Below are positions 31,940 to 41,813 of a stretch of DNA of 64,000 nucleotides, piece by piece. The notes beneath the pieces are model-generated. The model saw only the letters and a program-made list of their open reading frames with translations. It did not search any database and had not been told where the DNA came from. Origin of the DNA: Haematococcus lacustris (Eukaryota > Chlorophyta > Chlorophyceae > Chlamydomonadales > Haematococcaceae); contig JASKMD010000019.1 of assembly GCA_030144725.1 (NCBI GenBank), forward strand, positions 8,234,760 through 8,298,759, given 5' to 3'. The number at the start of each line of letters is the position of its first letter. The stretch's first letter is position 1. The translations under genes and the position numbers were made by a program.

Positions 31940-32965
31940 CAGCACCTCCCTCATCAGCCCACACAGGCCGAATACGGTCCCCTCACTAGGGGTGGTGACT
32001 TGTCTGTGTGGAGTTTTGTTCCCATGCACATGGCGTGGGCGCCTACCACCTACACTATTGCCTGACCCTTGTGTCAGGCAATAGTGTCAGGGCTTCAGCC
32101 TAGAGTTGGCATGGCAGACATGCTCGTTGTAAGCTCATGACAGCTCAAGAGGGGGCACACACTGCTGTGCCACAGGCTGCTGCTGCTGCCGCTGCTCGGC
32201 CGTGTATGGCTGGTCCCACAACCGCTTGTACCCCAGCTCAGGATACTCCTTGCCCTTGGCTGGCAGCTCAGGCAGGTCTGGCCATCAGCAGTGCTCCAAT
32301 AGGCGCCACCTACTTTCCCCCGTGTGCTGCATGTTCAATGCTGCACTGCAGTCCCTGTCCAACCACCTGCCTGACTGTAGTGGGGGCTTGGCATGAGAAG
32401 CCATGCCCCTGGCTTTGCCTTTGCCCTTGGTGGGCTGGCTGGGCTCAACCGCCTGCTCAGCCTTGGTACCCTTGCTGCACTTGGCTGGTGGGGGAGTGTT
32501 GGGCCCTGGCTCTGAGGCTGCTGGCTGTGCGGCTGCATGGGGGCTGTGGGAGGATGCAGGGGCTCACTACCGGGCATCACATCAGGCCCCGCACTGGCCT
32601 GTTTCGCTGTTGGCTCCAGGCTGGCCGCAGCAGGCAATGGTGCACCTGCCCTGCTGGTGGCTTCCAACCTGCAGGCCTGGTACACCTTAGTTTAGCTGGC
32701 CCTCACAGGGCTGCTGGCCACTTACTGCTGAGCTGGCCCGGCCGGTGCGCAACTCGTCCATTAGCACCACCCTGCCCCGCCGCTGGTCTGTGCCCCGGGC
32801 CTGCACACTACCTTGCAACAGGCCTGCAGCACCGCATGAACGACTCAGCCTCCCCCTGGGCCAATGCCAGCTGCGCCAAAGACGACAACGAGCTGCTTGA
32901 CACCCTTGTGGCGCTGCATGGAAACCTACGCCATCTCCTCCTCCAGCTGCAGTCATGCACACAAG
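31940..32965 (-). mobile_element. Fanzor/TnpB-like element, family 2, longest remnant (copy F7)
   Basis: Minus strand, frame-shifted, but it preserves more blocks than any other copy, in order: KQLVVVFGAAGIGPGGG (about 32860-32910; the block preceding the zinc region in Fanzor proteins), VVLMDELRTGRASSAVSG (about 32720-32775), RPAWSQQ..RPVRGLMWC (about 32590-32640), SGRWLDRDCSAALNMQH (about 32330-32380) and the basic tail. Asn of DRDxN is Ser here. The noncoding tail 31940-32136 ends with the CCTAGTGAGGGGACC terminus. The block order matches Fanzor nucleases; several frameshifts make it a pseudogene. Confidence 0.6.
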
Positions 32966-33013
32966 GCACACATGGTGGCAGGCCTGATGCTCGCTCTTGT
33001 GCTCCGTACAACC

Positions 33014-33290
33014 TCAGCCGCTGCCGTGCACATTTGGGGTCCAGATACACGTCTTACATCGCATCCCAGGTGGCCCAAGTGTTGGTGATGTGCTGAAGGT
33101 TGGCCTCCAGGGAGGTGCCGGCTGCTGGTAGGACAGATACCATGACTGAACAACTGCATACAACAGGGTGGGCACCACTAGGGTCTTGTAGACCAACACC
33201 TTGATGTGGGTGCTGATGCGGGCCTCCAGGAGCTTCCCAAGCTGATGCATCATGTTTCCCGCGCGTCCCAACCATGCTTACAAGCAAGGC
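33014..33290 (-). pseudogene. LINE (non-LTR retrotransposon) reverse-transcriptase C-terminal fragment
   Basis: RISTHIKVLVYKTLVVPTLL followed by YAV resembles the post-catalytic 'R.....IK..VYK.LV.PTLLYG' block found after the RT core in LINE elements. No YxDD motif or endonuclease part is present and the frame breaks within 100 codons. Confidence 0.5.
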
Positions 33291-33605
33291 CAAGCAGCCA
33301 TATCAGCTGGCGTCCTGGCTTGTCGTCAAGTTAAGTACTGACGTTATCGAGTGTGTGGCTCGCTGCATGCTTGCCAGCTGGTCACCCTTTGCCCCATAGC
33401 TATCAAGTTGCCGATGCACAGCATTACGGGATGGGTGATTTGAGGCGGCCTTTTGCAGATGTTGGATTAGCAGCTCACGGGAACACTGAAGGCAAGGATG
33501 GGACGTCAAACTGGCCACACTCTGTGGATTAAATTGCGGGGTGACAGGCTGCAATGACAGGCTGCAAACTCAAGCGTGTGTCTCATGCCCCAACTCACCT
33601 GCTTG

Positions 33606-33755
33606 GTAAGACCGTGCTGCTCACGACAGGGAGTGCAGTGTTGGTAAACAAAGCCTACTGCCTAGGTAACAATGCAGCGCGGCCAAGAGGGGTGCATTGC
33701 GAAGTAAAAGAGGCAAGGGGAAGGAGAGCTAGGTAGCATGGCATCATGAGGAAGG
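33606..33755. repeat. Dispersed repeat, copy A
   Basis: Direct-orientation match to about 54955-55105 (shared blocks CAGGGAGTGCAG, AAGCCTACTGCC, AAGAGGGGTGC, GGCATCAT). Class unknown. Confidence 0.6.
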
Positions 33756-33786
33756 TGCAGACAGCTAAGCCATGTGACCATTGTCA

Positions 33787-35129
33787 TCACCACCTTGAGT
33801 TAACTTTAAGCGGAGGAACCGCACAAAACCTTAAACATGACACATCTCCAAGAACATGACACAGCTCCAACAACAACAAGAGTCCGTCGTCTTCAAATAC
33901 GTATGCTCGTGAGCGCAATGCTAAGATGAACTGGCGTGCGACCTCTAGCACCACCCGCTGCTCTCGGTACGCTCGGACGGGCGCCTCGACCGCTTTCACG
34001 GTCTTGCCTGTCTTTGTGTGTCTGGATATGGCTCTCTTCCCTGTCATTGTGAGTACTGCTTTTGCGCTGGGGAAGATCAACGACTGCCCGCCGACCGTCA
34101 CCCGCACCGGCACCCTCAGCCCCCCAAAGCTTAGCATTGGCAGGTCTTTGTCGTCGAGCAGCAGCCAATGCTGCGTGTGCGCCTGGATGAACTGGATGTG
34201 CTCCAGGAACCCGGGAAGGGGCCAGATGTTCTTCATCACGTTGCAGATGGTGCAGCAAGACCTGGTGTTCTCCGGCGTGTAGGGTGAGCTCGCATCAACC
34301 CGGTCGATGCCGAACGCGGGCGATTGGCCGCACAGGCAGCAGTTGGATGCCCACAGGTCCACCTAGCAAGCAAACACGGGCACAAGCTGGAGCACAAGTC
34401 GCTGCATAGGCCACGCACCGACATCCGCACATACACCGTCTGCGGCACCCTATGTGCGTGACCCACCTTCTGGTCGACCGTCAGGAAGTCATCCTTCCTG
34501 TCTTCCTTGCCTTTCTGCCATCCTGACACTTTCGGGAGGCAGCTCCGAGGACCGGCAATTGGCTCGCCAAGCACCAGGAACATCGCTATTCTGCGCACAT
34601 TCTGCAGGAACTCCTCCGCCGGCCTGTCGCCCTTCATAATGTTGCAGGTAGGGCAGCACGCGTCGCTGTACCCCAGCTGTGAGTCGAAGCGGTCCAGCCC
34701 GTTAATCGTGTCCCTGTCGGGAGGGACGAAGTTGCAGTAGTAGCAAGGCTCCAGCAGCTTCTGCTGCATCGCTTCTGTCTCGACCGGCCCCTCCGCGACT
34801 GAGATACCCCGCCGCGCCGCGTCCGACTGAATCCTCTTGAGCCTCTTTGCCGGGACAGTGGCCACCTGGACCCTCCCCATTTTCTGCTTGTCGCGGTTGG
34901 CTGCGCGGTAGGCCGCCTGGGCAGCCGTTCTGCGAGCTCTGTACCCCTCGTCGTTTGCGCAGCGGGCCGCATGGCTGGCTGAGGTATGCTTGTTGTAACA
35001 AACGACGCATTGGGTATGGTAGTACCCGCGAGTTTGTCGGAAATAGAACTTGGCGCCCTCGGCAGGAGTCTTGGCACACTTGGTGCACGCTGAAGGCAGC
35101 GGCACCTCTGTCTGTGAGGCCGATGTGGC
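33787..35129 (-). CDS. Protein with two HNH-like zinc modules (putative endonuclease)
   Basis: Two exons, 34467 to about 35129 and 33787-34362, joined in phase over a 104-bp intron (stop TGA at 33787-33789). The N-terminal part has CTKC...CVVC, a treble-clef-like Cys cluster, then a basic region. Module 1: CYYC, GLDRFDSQLGY, CCPTCNIMKG. Module 2: CCLCG, GIDRVDASSPY, SCCTICNVMK. 'C..C...G.DR.D...GY....C..CN.MK' is an HNH-type nuclease/zinc fold seen in homing-endonuclease-like and giant-virus or phage HNH proteins. Both modules keep the Asp/Arg/Asp and CxxCN elements; the central His is not obvious. No in-frame ATG precedes the cluster before a stop near 35150, so a 5' exon is missing or the gene is 5'-truncated. 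Confidence 0.6.
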
Positions 35130-35216
35130 ATGACCTCCAATTTGACATGCATGTCAAATACTCAGCACAGCAAGAGTTCTACAGATGTAATCTACATTTG
35201 AAGCAGCGCAAGAAAT

Positions 35217-35280
35217 CGTCATAGGACGTCCCTAAGACTCGTCATAGGACGTCCCTAAGACGCAAGAAATCGTCATAGGA
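35217..35280. repeat. Short tandem repeat
   Basis: GTCATAGGACGTCCCTAAGAC occurs twice in succession (from about 35219), followed by another CGCAAGAAATCGTCATAGGA. Confidence 0.8.
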
Positions 35281-35512
35281 AGTACAACAAGTCTCAATGT
35301 TCTCTACAAAAAGTGTGTTAGCTATCTACCGCGCCTCAACGCCTCCTTGGGGGCCCTGAAGCGCACTACGACGTAGCACGTAGTGCGGTTGGCGGTCGCT
35401 AAGCTGCTACCCAACCCCGGCAAATTTCATAAGAAGGTTCGAACTATCTTTGAATTTAACGTGTTTTCAGAAAAAGGTCCTCAATGTTCTCAAACATATA
35501 ATTTGTTAACGG

Positions 35513-35517
35513 CGAAT
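35513..35517 (+). other. Target-site duplication, left (CGAAT)
   Basis: CGAAT immediately precedes the outer LTR and is repeated at 47784-47788 just beyond the last LTR. Confidence 0.85.
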
Positions 35518-35817
35518 TGTAACGTGCGGGGACGCAACGTCAGATGACCTTTCGATACAAGCTCGAAGGCCGGTCCAGTCGAGGCGGTGACTTCCGACTA
35601 GGGTGTTGGGTTACAGCGGTGTATTGCGAGAATGGCTAGAGCTTAGAACGGGGCTCCCTGGGATCGAACCAGTTGTCTTCACGAACGCAATGTCGCTAGT
35701 CTTTAACCTGCCAAATCTCACACTACACGTGTAACCCGCGTCCCGCGACGGCTCGCATTCACGAGACAGCCCAGACGACGCGAAGCGGCAATCTCTTCCA
35801 GAGGTGCGCACTTTACA
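35518..35817 (-). repeat. LTR 1 (3' LTR of the left unit)
   Basis: 300 bp, TG...CA ends (TGTAACGTGC and CACTTTACA on the plus strand). No difference seen from LTR 2. Confidence 0.9.
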
Positions 35818-35830
35818 TTCCTCCCCCTCC
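35818..35830 (-). other. Polypurine tract, left unit
   Basis: On the element strand GGAGGGGGAGGAA lies directly against the 3' LTR: the plus-strand primer of retrotransposon reverse transcription. Confidence 0.8.
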
Positions 35831-36068
35831 AAAGGGGCTTCCGTTCCGCCACGGGTAAAACCACGTGACTCGCATTGCCTACAGCATGCTGATTTAGCTA
35901 CTGGGCAACCCAAAGGGCGCACCAGGTCACAGCTTAGGGAGCGGTCAAAGACCATCGTGCCGACTAGACACAGGGAAACCATAACCACACAGGTAGCAGC
36001 TGACCAGAGGTACAAGCATGCTGAGAATGCCATAGTCCAGCAGCATACCAGCATGCATGGCCTAGGAC

Positions 36069-39000
36069 TTACTTCAGGTTGTGAGCTGCATTGTACTCAG
36101 CCAGGATCTTGTCACAGCCAACCAAGTTGGAACGTGGCTCCCAGGTGTTGTGGTCGGCATCATAGCCCTCCCACTGCACCAGGTACTCCTTGGCCTTTCC
36201 TGCATGCACATGTCTGTGGTCCAGCAGACGCTCAACATAGTACACAGGCTCCTCATCAAGCCACTCAACAGGCGGAGGCATGAAGCCCACATCAGTGCCA
36301 GTGTAGGGTTTGATGAGTGACACATGGAACACAGGGTGAAGACGTGACATGGAGGCAGGCAGCTGCAGGTTCACTGCAACCTGACCAACCAAGTCAAGCA
36401 CCTTGAAGGGGCCCACAAAACGTGGCAGCAGCTTACGTGCTTTGCCTGGCTTCAACCTCATGTTCTTAGTGCTGAGCAGGACCATTTGACCCACCTTGTA
36501 ATGCACATCTCGACGGTCCTGGTTGGCATAGGCAGCTTGACGTTGCTGAGCAGCCTGCATGCATAGCTTGGCCTTAGCCACAGCCTCTTGCCACCAAGTA
36601 GCATAGGACAGGCCTTCAGGGCACCGCCCCTTGTCAGGTAGAGAGTGTAGCATAGGGGTAATGGGGGACTGTCCGGTATTAACCAGGAACGGTGTAGACT
36701 TGATGGACTCTTGCCATGAGTTGTTCACAGCAAACTCAGCAAGTGACAGATAGTCAGGCCAATCAGCTTGGGTGGGAGAGATGTAATGACGTAGCATCTC
36801 TTCCAACACACGGTTGTACCTCTCAGTCTGGCCATCAGACTGAGGGTGATAGGAGGAAGACAGGGAAACTCTCATGCCCAGCAACTTCTGCACATGGTGC
36901 CAGAAAGTGTTGTGGAAATGGGGCCCACGGTCAGAGACCATGTCTTTTGGCAGGCCATGCAGTTTGAAGACATTGTCAACAAACAGACGGGCAAAGCCCT
37001 TGGCATTCATGCTCTCCTTGCAGGGCACAAAGTGCACCATTTTACTGAGCCTGTCAACAAAGACACAGATGGCATCAAACCCATGTGAAGCAGATGGCAG
37101 CTTGGTGATCAGGTCCATTGACACTGACTCCCAACGGTAATCTGGAATGGACAGTGGGTTGAGTAAGCCACCAGGCTTCAGTGTGGAGGACTTGTCACGC
37201 TGGCAGGCATCACAGGTAGTGACATAGTGCCTGACATCAGCACGCATGGTGTCCCAGTAGAACACTCGTGACAGCCTCTCAAGGGTTTTGGTTATACCCA
37301 CATGACCAGCATAGGCAGCATCATGCATTTCATGCAGAATGTACTCACGCAATTCAGGGTCATTGGGAACCATCACTGTGCCCTTGCCAGTGCGCCGCCA
37401 CAGGCCATGGTCGTCCATGTACATGCCAGACAAGTCAGCTTCAGCAGTAAACGCAGGGTCAAGCCGGTAACCATGGACCAGGTGATCAGCCAGTTCCAAT
37501 GGGTGGGCAGGAGCTGCAGGATAGTGCACTGAGGTGTCAGCAGCAGATGGGGCCTCAAGCTCAGGGAGCCTACTATGGTGAGCAGCAACAGGGTTATCAG
37601 ACACTGTGGGCCGGGGGGCCAAAGCATCAACGGCAGTGGGGGCATTTGAGGGAGTACCCACAGGTGGAACCTGGGGCAGAGCCTGCGCCACACGCACTTC
37701 CCCCCTCTCCAAAGACTGTTTAGCTTGCCGCCGGGTGGTAACAACACACACCATGGCACAGTCCTGGGGTCCAGCAGGTATCCGGGACAGTGGGTCAGCA
37801 GGATTAGCATCACCTGGCAGGTACTGCAGGTCAAATGTAAACCGTGACAGGAACTCCATCCACCTAGCCTGACGTCTAGACAGCACCTTCTGGGTGGGCA
37901 GAGCAGTCAAAGGCTTATGATCGGTGAAGAGTGTGAATGGTACACCCTCAAGGTAACACCTCCACTCCTTGCATGCAGTGATGAGGGCAAGAAGCTCTTG
38001 CTCACCAGTGGTGTAGTTACGCTCAGCAGAAGATAACTTCTTGCTGAGGTATGCAAGGGGGTAGCCATCTTGCATCAGGACTGCTCCTACTCCTTGGAGT
38101 GAGGCATCACAGTAGACCTGGAAGGGCTGGGTGTGATCAGGTAGACGTAGCATGGGGACCTGGGCAACAGCAGCTTTGAGGGAAGCAAAGGCTTTCAGCT
38201 CATCAGCAGGCCAATTGTGCCACAGAAATGAGTCACCAGCTTTGCCACACAGATCTGTGAGAGGTGCAGCTAGGACACTGAAATTATGCACAAATTTGCG
38301 CACAAAATTAGCAGCACCTAGGAATGACTGGAGCTGTTGCAGGGATTGAGGCACAGGCCAGGAAGAAATGCTCTTGATTTTCTCAGGGTCCACAGCAATA
38401 GCACCAGCAAAGATGACATGGCCAAGGAATTTCAGCGTGGTACGCATGAATTCACACTTGGACTGCTTGGCAAAGAGCTTGTTGAGCCTCAGGAGGTCAA
38501 AGACCTTTCTGAGATGCTTCAAATGCTCGTCCACAGATTTGGACATGACCAAGATGTCATCCAGGTACACCAGGGCACACTGGTTCAGGACTGGTGCAAA
38601 GGCATCATTCATGACACGCTGGAATGTAGCAGGTGCATTGCAGAGCCCAAATGACAGTACCTTGAACTGGTAGTGGCCGTCAGGGGTCCTCAAGGCCGTT
38701 TTGGGCACATCTTCAGGGGTGATCCTGATCTGGTTGTAACCTGCTTGAAGGTCTAGGGAAGAAAACACAGTGCAGCCTGACAGCTTAATAAACAAGTCAT
38801 CAATCCTGGGCAGTGGATACTGATCCCTGATGGTGATCTTGTTGAGCTGACGGTAATCAAGGCACATGCGTAACTCACCAGACTTCTTCTTGACAAACAG
38901 GATAGGAGCAGCAAAAGGACAGGAGCTTGGTTCTATCATGCCCTTGGCAAGTAGGTCCTGCACCTGCTTCTTCAGCTCAGCATGCTCATCCTGACTCATG

Positions 39001-39407
39001 CGGTATTGAGGTACCACAGAGGGTCGTGCATCAGGCACAAGGGGGATGGCATGGCCCACAGGACGCTCAGGTGGCAGAGATGTGATGGGTGCAAACACAT
39101 CAGCATACTCATCCAGCAAAGCATTGAGTGCCTGGGACACACCTGGAGGTAGGTCAGGTTCAGCTGGAGCTGGATCAGGGGTACTTGAGTTGTCCACAGT
39201 GATCAGGGCCAGGACACCTGTGCCTCCTTTTCGTAACCACCTGGCAGCAACTTTTGCAGAAGCCAGAGGGGGTTTTGCACGTAGAGCATTGACCAGGAAA
39301 GAGGCAGGGTTGCTTACAGCAGACTGCCCTGGCCCAAGCACACCAGCAGAAGGACATGGCAGCACTACTGGCTCACCCTTGTCACATGCTAGACTGAGTG
39401 TCTTGTC
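36069..39407 (-). CDS. Pol: reverse transcriptase, RNase H, integrase, chromodomain (left unit)
   Basis: 1112 codons from just after the second in-frame UAG to UAA (36069-36071). In the numbering from the Val codon at 39365: RT around 145-290 with LDLQAGYNQI (first Asp) and YLDD (267-270); RNase H around 415-520 with VYCDAS, GEQELLA and TDHKPL; integrase with HDAAYAGH / CDAC (zinc-binding HHCC), then the catalytic Asp of VSMDLI, Asp of VSDRG and Glu of GQTER; a GPF-type module; and a chromodomain (YYVERLLDH, YLVQWEGY, NTWEPRSNL) at the C-terminus. It copies genomic RNA, integrates the cDNA and probably directs it to marked chromatin. There is no ATG at its start, so expression must depend on readthrough. 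It has Leu at about 225, where copy 2 has Phe (TAFRT). Confidence 0.93.
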   Translation of the reverse strand, partial: DKTLSLACDKGEPVVLPCPSAGVLGPGQSAVSNPASFLVNALRAKPPLASAKVAARWLRKGGTGVLALITVDNSSTPDPAPAEPDLPPGVSQALNALLDEYADVFAPITSLPPERPVGHAIPLVPDARPSVVPQYRMSQDEHAELKKQVQDLLAKGMIEPSSCPFAAPILFVKKKSGELRMCLDYRQLNKITIRDQYPLPRIDDLFIKLSGCTVFSSLDLQAGYNQIRITPEDVPKTALRTPDGHYQFKVLSFGLCNAPATFQRVMNDAFAPVLNQCALVYLDDILVMSKSVDEHLKHLRKVFDLLRLNKLFAKQSKCEFMRTTLKFLGHVIFAGAIAVDPEKIKSISSWPVPQSLQQLQSFLGAANFVRKFVHNFSVLAAPLTDLCGKAGDSFLWHNWPADELKAFASLKAAVAQVPMLRLPDHTQPFQVYCDASLQGVGAVLMQDGYPLAYLSKKLSSAERNYTTGEQELLALITACKEWRCYLEGVPFTLFTDHKPLTALPTQKVLSRRQARWMEFLSRFTFDLQYLPGDANPADPLSRIPAGPQDCAMVCVVTTRRQAKQSLERGEVRVAQALPQVPPVGTPSNAPTAVDALAPRPTVSDNPVAAHHSRLPELEAPSAADTSVHYPAAPAHPLELADHLVHGYRLDPAFTAEADLSGMYMDDHGLWRRTGKGTVMVPNDPELREYILHEMHDAAYAGHVGITKTLERLSRVFYWDTMRADVRHYVTTCDACQRDKSSTLKPGGLLNPLSIPDYRWESVSMDLITKLPSASHGFDAICVFVDRLSKMVHFVPCKESMNAKGFARLFVDNVFKLHGLPKDMVSDRGPHFHNTFWHHVQKLLGMRVSLSSSYHPQSDGQTERYNRVLEEMLRHYISPTQADWPDYLSLAEFAVNNSWQESIKSTPFLVNTGQSPITPMLHSLPDKGRCPEGLSYATWWQEAVAKAKLCMQAAQQRQAAYANQDRRDVHYKVGQMVLLSTKNMRLKPGKARKLLPRFVGPFKVLDLVGQVAVNLQLPASMSRLHPVFHVSLIKPYTGTDVGFMPPPVEWLDEEPVYYVERLLDHRHVHAGKAKEYLVQWEGYDADHNTWEPRSNLVGCDKILAEYNAAHNLK

Positions 39408-39830
39408 CTAGTATGACATCACGGCCTCATGCTCATTCAACCAGTCATTCCCCAGCAGCACATCAAAGTCTGGCAAGAGGGAAGGCATGACATTGAGTTG
39501 GCAGGGTACAGTAACACCTGGCAATCTCAGCTCAGCCTTGACAAACTGGGAACAGCTCAACACAGTGTTGTTAGCAGCATGCCACTCTTGCATGTGCTTC
39601 AACATGTGGACAGGTACAGCATGTGCAGCAACAAATGATGCACTGACAAAGCTGTGGGTAGCACCAGTGTCACACAGGACACGTGCAGGATGCTCATTCA
39701 GGTGACCAGCAAAGGCAAAGTGCAGGGATTCCCCATCAGCATGTGCAGCAGTCAGCACATGAGCAGGTTCACACACAATGCATGCCTCAGAGTACTCAGC
39801 ACAGTTTTGGTTTACTGGCTGAGCAAACTC
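39408..39830 (-). CDS. Aspartic protease segment between two in-frame UAG codons (left unit)
   Basis: 140 codons between the UAG at 39831-39833 and the UAG at 39408-39410, in the same frame as gag and pol. The active-site motif is LCDTGATHSFVSASF, followed by the LLGNDWL flap/C-terminal motif typical of retropepsins. It matures Gag and Gag-Pol. It has no ATG of its own. Confidence 0.9.
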   Translation of the reverse strand, partial: EFAQPVNQNCAEYSEACIVCEPAHVLTAAHADGESLHFAFAGHLNEHPARVLCDTGATHSFVSASFVAAHAVPVHMLKHMQEWHAANNTVLSCSQFVKAELRLPGVTVPCQLNVMPSLLPDFDVLLGNDWLNEHEAVMSY

Positions 39831-41456
39831 CTATTTGCGCTGAAACTTCTGAAAGTGCTTCACCATGCCATTGGCCTCCATCCTGGCAGTCTGAGGGCGT
39901 CTACCCTGGTACTGCCTGGAGGGACCAGCATGGTCACCACCACGGTCAGGGCTGCGGTCACGCTTTGCAGCCTTGTAGGGGGCAGAGCCACCCTTCTTCA
40001 GGTCTTGCATCAGCTCCCAGGTACCAGCATCCTTCATGGCCTCTTCCTTGCTCATGCCAGAGGCCTTCCTCTTGCAATGCTTGGTCCAGTGGGACGACAG
40101 TCCACAGTGGTAGCAATAGCCACTGGCAGGAGGGGGACCCTCACTGTCAGCTGAGGGAGCAGCAGGACGCCCAGGAGGTGGACCAGGAAACCTGGCCAGG
40201 TTCTGCAGCCCACGTTGCACTTGGGCCACCTGGTGCACAGCAGCAACCGGGCGCCTTGAGGCAGGATGCACACCAGAGCCAGCAGCAGCCACAAGGGCCT
40301 TGTGGTTGGTGATGGCAGCCTTAATGGCTTCATCCAAAGTGGGGGCCACAAGGGCACGCAGATCCTTGGCAACAGGGCCACGCAGATCTGCTGACAGGCC
40401 ACGCTGGAAGACATTCACAAGCATGGAATCTGTCATGCAGTCCTTGCCAGCCAAGGTGAGGGTGTTCTTGAAGTCAGTAATGTATGCTGACAGGGCAACA
40501 CCATTAGTCATACGCAGGTGAGTTGAGTCAAGGAGCTTAGCACGTGCTGCATCAGCATCAGTGGTGAGGTCCTCTCCTACAAACTCAAGGAACTGCTGTG
40601 ACAGGTAGGGCCATGTGGGGTAGCCAGAGTGGGTCAGGGCATATGAGTCCCTAACAGACTGGAACCACACATCCCTAGCCTTCCCTGACAGGAAAGAGGG
40701 CAGAGCAAGAGCAGGGTCCAGGCCATGTGCAACACAGTGTGCTTCAAGGTTATCCAGGAATGACAGAGCACGGCGACCGGAGGTCGAACTGGCATCAGTC
40801 CACCGCTCAGTCACGGGCAACCCGCGACGTGAGTTGGAATCAGGACCAGCAACAGCAGTGGCATTGGCAGGCAGGGGCGCAGCAGTGGGGCGAACCCCAG
40901 CATACTTGTCCCGCACAGCAGCAAGTGTGCGAGGATTCGAAGTGCCGGGTGAACCCGAGGCAACATCTTTCTGCGCAACAGGCTGGTGCATTGCAGCAGT
41001 CAAGTGTTGGAGTGCGCGCAGAGCAGCAGCCAAAGGCCTGACTAGCTGCGACGCTACTTCGACTGGCCTCTTAGCTGGACTAGGGCTTGCTGACAGCAAA
41101 GCAGCATTAGCAGCACGCTTAGCAGCAAGAGGACTCACCAGCGAACCAGCTTGCTGGTTGTTGGCCTGCGCTGCGACCAGTTGCGCCTGGAGGGTGGCAA
41201 TTTGCGCGTTGAGCTCGTCGACTGGAGTCGAAGTGCTGTCGAATTGGTCCAGGCCAAACTCGTCCAGGAGCTCTTCTTCTTCAGCCAACTGTTGGCCTCC
41301 TGCGGGAAGTGAAGCGGGCAACTCGCCCGGCTCCGGTGCTGCACCGAGTGCAGGACCCGTCTCCGCTGTAGCTGCAACAGCTGAAGCTGGAGGAAGGACG
41401 CCAGAGGCGCCATTGGTCTTATTCGCCGAAGCGACATTTTGGGTAGTTGAAGTCAT
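39831..41456 (-). CDS. Gag polyprotein with zinc knuckle (left unit)
   Basis: 541 codons from the ATG at 41456, the first in-frame ATG downstream of the primer-binding site, ending in UAG. Residues 1-200 are Ala/Pro-rich with a Gln/Glu coiled-coil-like stretch (ELNAQIATLQAQL). A capsid-like helical region follows at about 215-390 (FLSGKARDVWF, FQRGLSADLRG). The zinc knuckle is C448-x2-C451-x4-H456-x4-C461 (CYHCGLSSHWTKHC), then a basic tail. It packages element RNA in cytoplasmic particles. Residue 330 is Lys here and Arg in copy 2. Confidence 0.92.
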   Translation of the reverse strand: MTSTTQNVASANKTNGASGVLPPASAVAATAETGPALGAAPEPGELPASLPAGGQQLAEEEELLDEFGLDQFDSTSTPVDELNAQIATLQAQLVAAQANNQQAGSLVSPLAAKRAANAALLSASPSPAKRPVEVASQLVRPLAAALRALQHLTAAMHQPVAQKDVASGSPGTSNPRTLAAVRDKYAGVRPTAAPLPANATAVAGPDSNSRRGLPVTERWTDASSTSGRRALSFLDNLEAHCVAHGLDPALALPSFLSGKARDVWFQSVRDSYALTHSGYPTWPYLSQQFLEFVGEDLTTDADAARAKLLDSTHLRMTNGVALSAYITDFKNTLTLAGKDCMTDSMLVNVFQRGLSADLRGPVAKDLRALVAPTLDEAIKAAITNHKALVAAAGSGVHPASRRPVAAVHQVAQVQRGLQNLARFPGPPPGRPAAPSADSEGPPPASGYCYHCGLSSHWTKHCKRKASGMSKEEAMKDAGTWELMQDLKKGGSAPYKAAKRDRSPDRGGDHAGPSRQYQGRRPQTARMEANGMVKHFQKFQRK

Positions 41457-41480
41457 GTTGACTGGACCGCGAGCTTAAAT

Positions 41481-41498
41481 GCTCGGGGTCGGAAACCA
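41481..41498 (-). other. Primer-binding site, left unit
   Basis: On the element strand TGGTTTCCGACCCCGAGC starts two bases inside the LTR edge. TGG pairs with the universal CCA of a tRNA 3' end; the tRNA identity was not determined. Confidence 0.7.
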
Positions 41499-41500
41499 GC

Positions 41501-41800
41501 TGTAACGTGCGGGGACGCAACGTCAGATGACCTTTCGATACAAGCTCGAAGGCCGGTCCAGTCGAGGCGGTGACTTCCGACTAGGGTGTTGGGTTACAGC
41601 GGTGTATTGCGAGAATGGCTAGAGCTTAGAACGGGGCTCCCTGGGATCGAACCAGTTGTCTTCACGAACGCAATGTCGCTAGTCTTTAACCTGCCAAATC
41701 TCACACTACACGTGTAACCCGCGTCCCGCGACGGCTCGCATTCACGAGACAGCCCAGACGACGCGAAGCGGCAATCTCTTCCAGAGGTGCGCACTTTACA
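41501..41800 (-). repeat. LTR 2 (shared by both units)
   Basis: 300 bp. Serves as 5' LTR of the left unit and 3' LTR of the right unit. It is not flanked by CGAAT on either side: the left neighbour is the primer-binding region, the right neighbour the polypurine tract. Confidence 0.9.
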
Positions 41801-41813
41801 TTCCTCCCCCTCC
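41801..41813 (-). other. Polypurine tract, right unit
   Basis: Same GGAGGGGGAGGAA against the LTR as in the left unit. Confidence 0.8.

Noticed and set aside
35628..35720. A complete tRNA gene inside the LTR
   Set aside because: A perfect B-box is present, but acceptor and anticodon stems cannot be formed.
40834..41478. 214-codon plus-strand frame over gag (also at 46817-47461)
   Set aside because: Antisense to gag, duplicated only because the element is; no independent coding sign.
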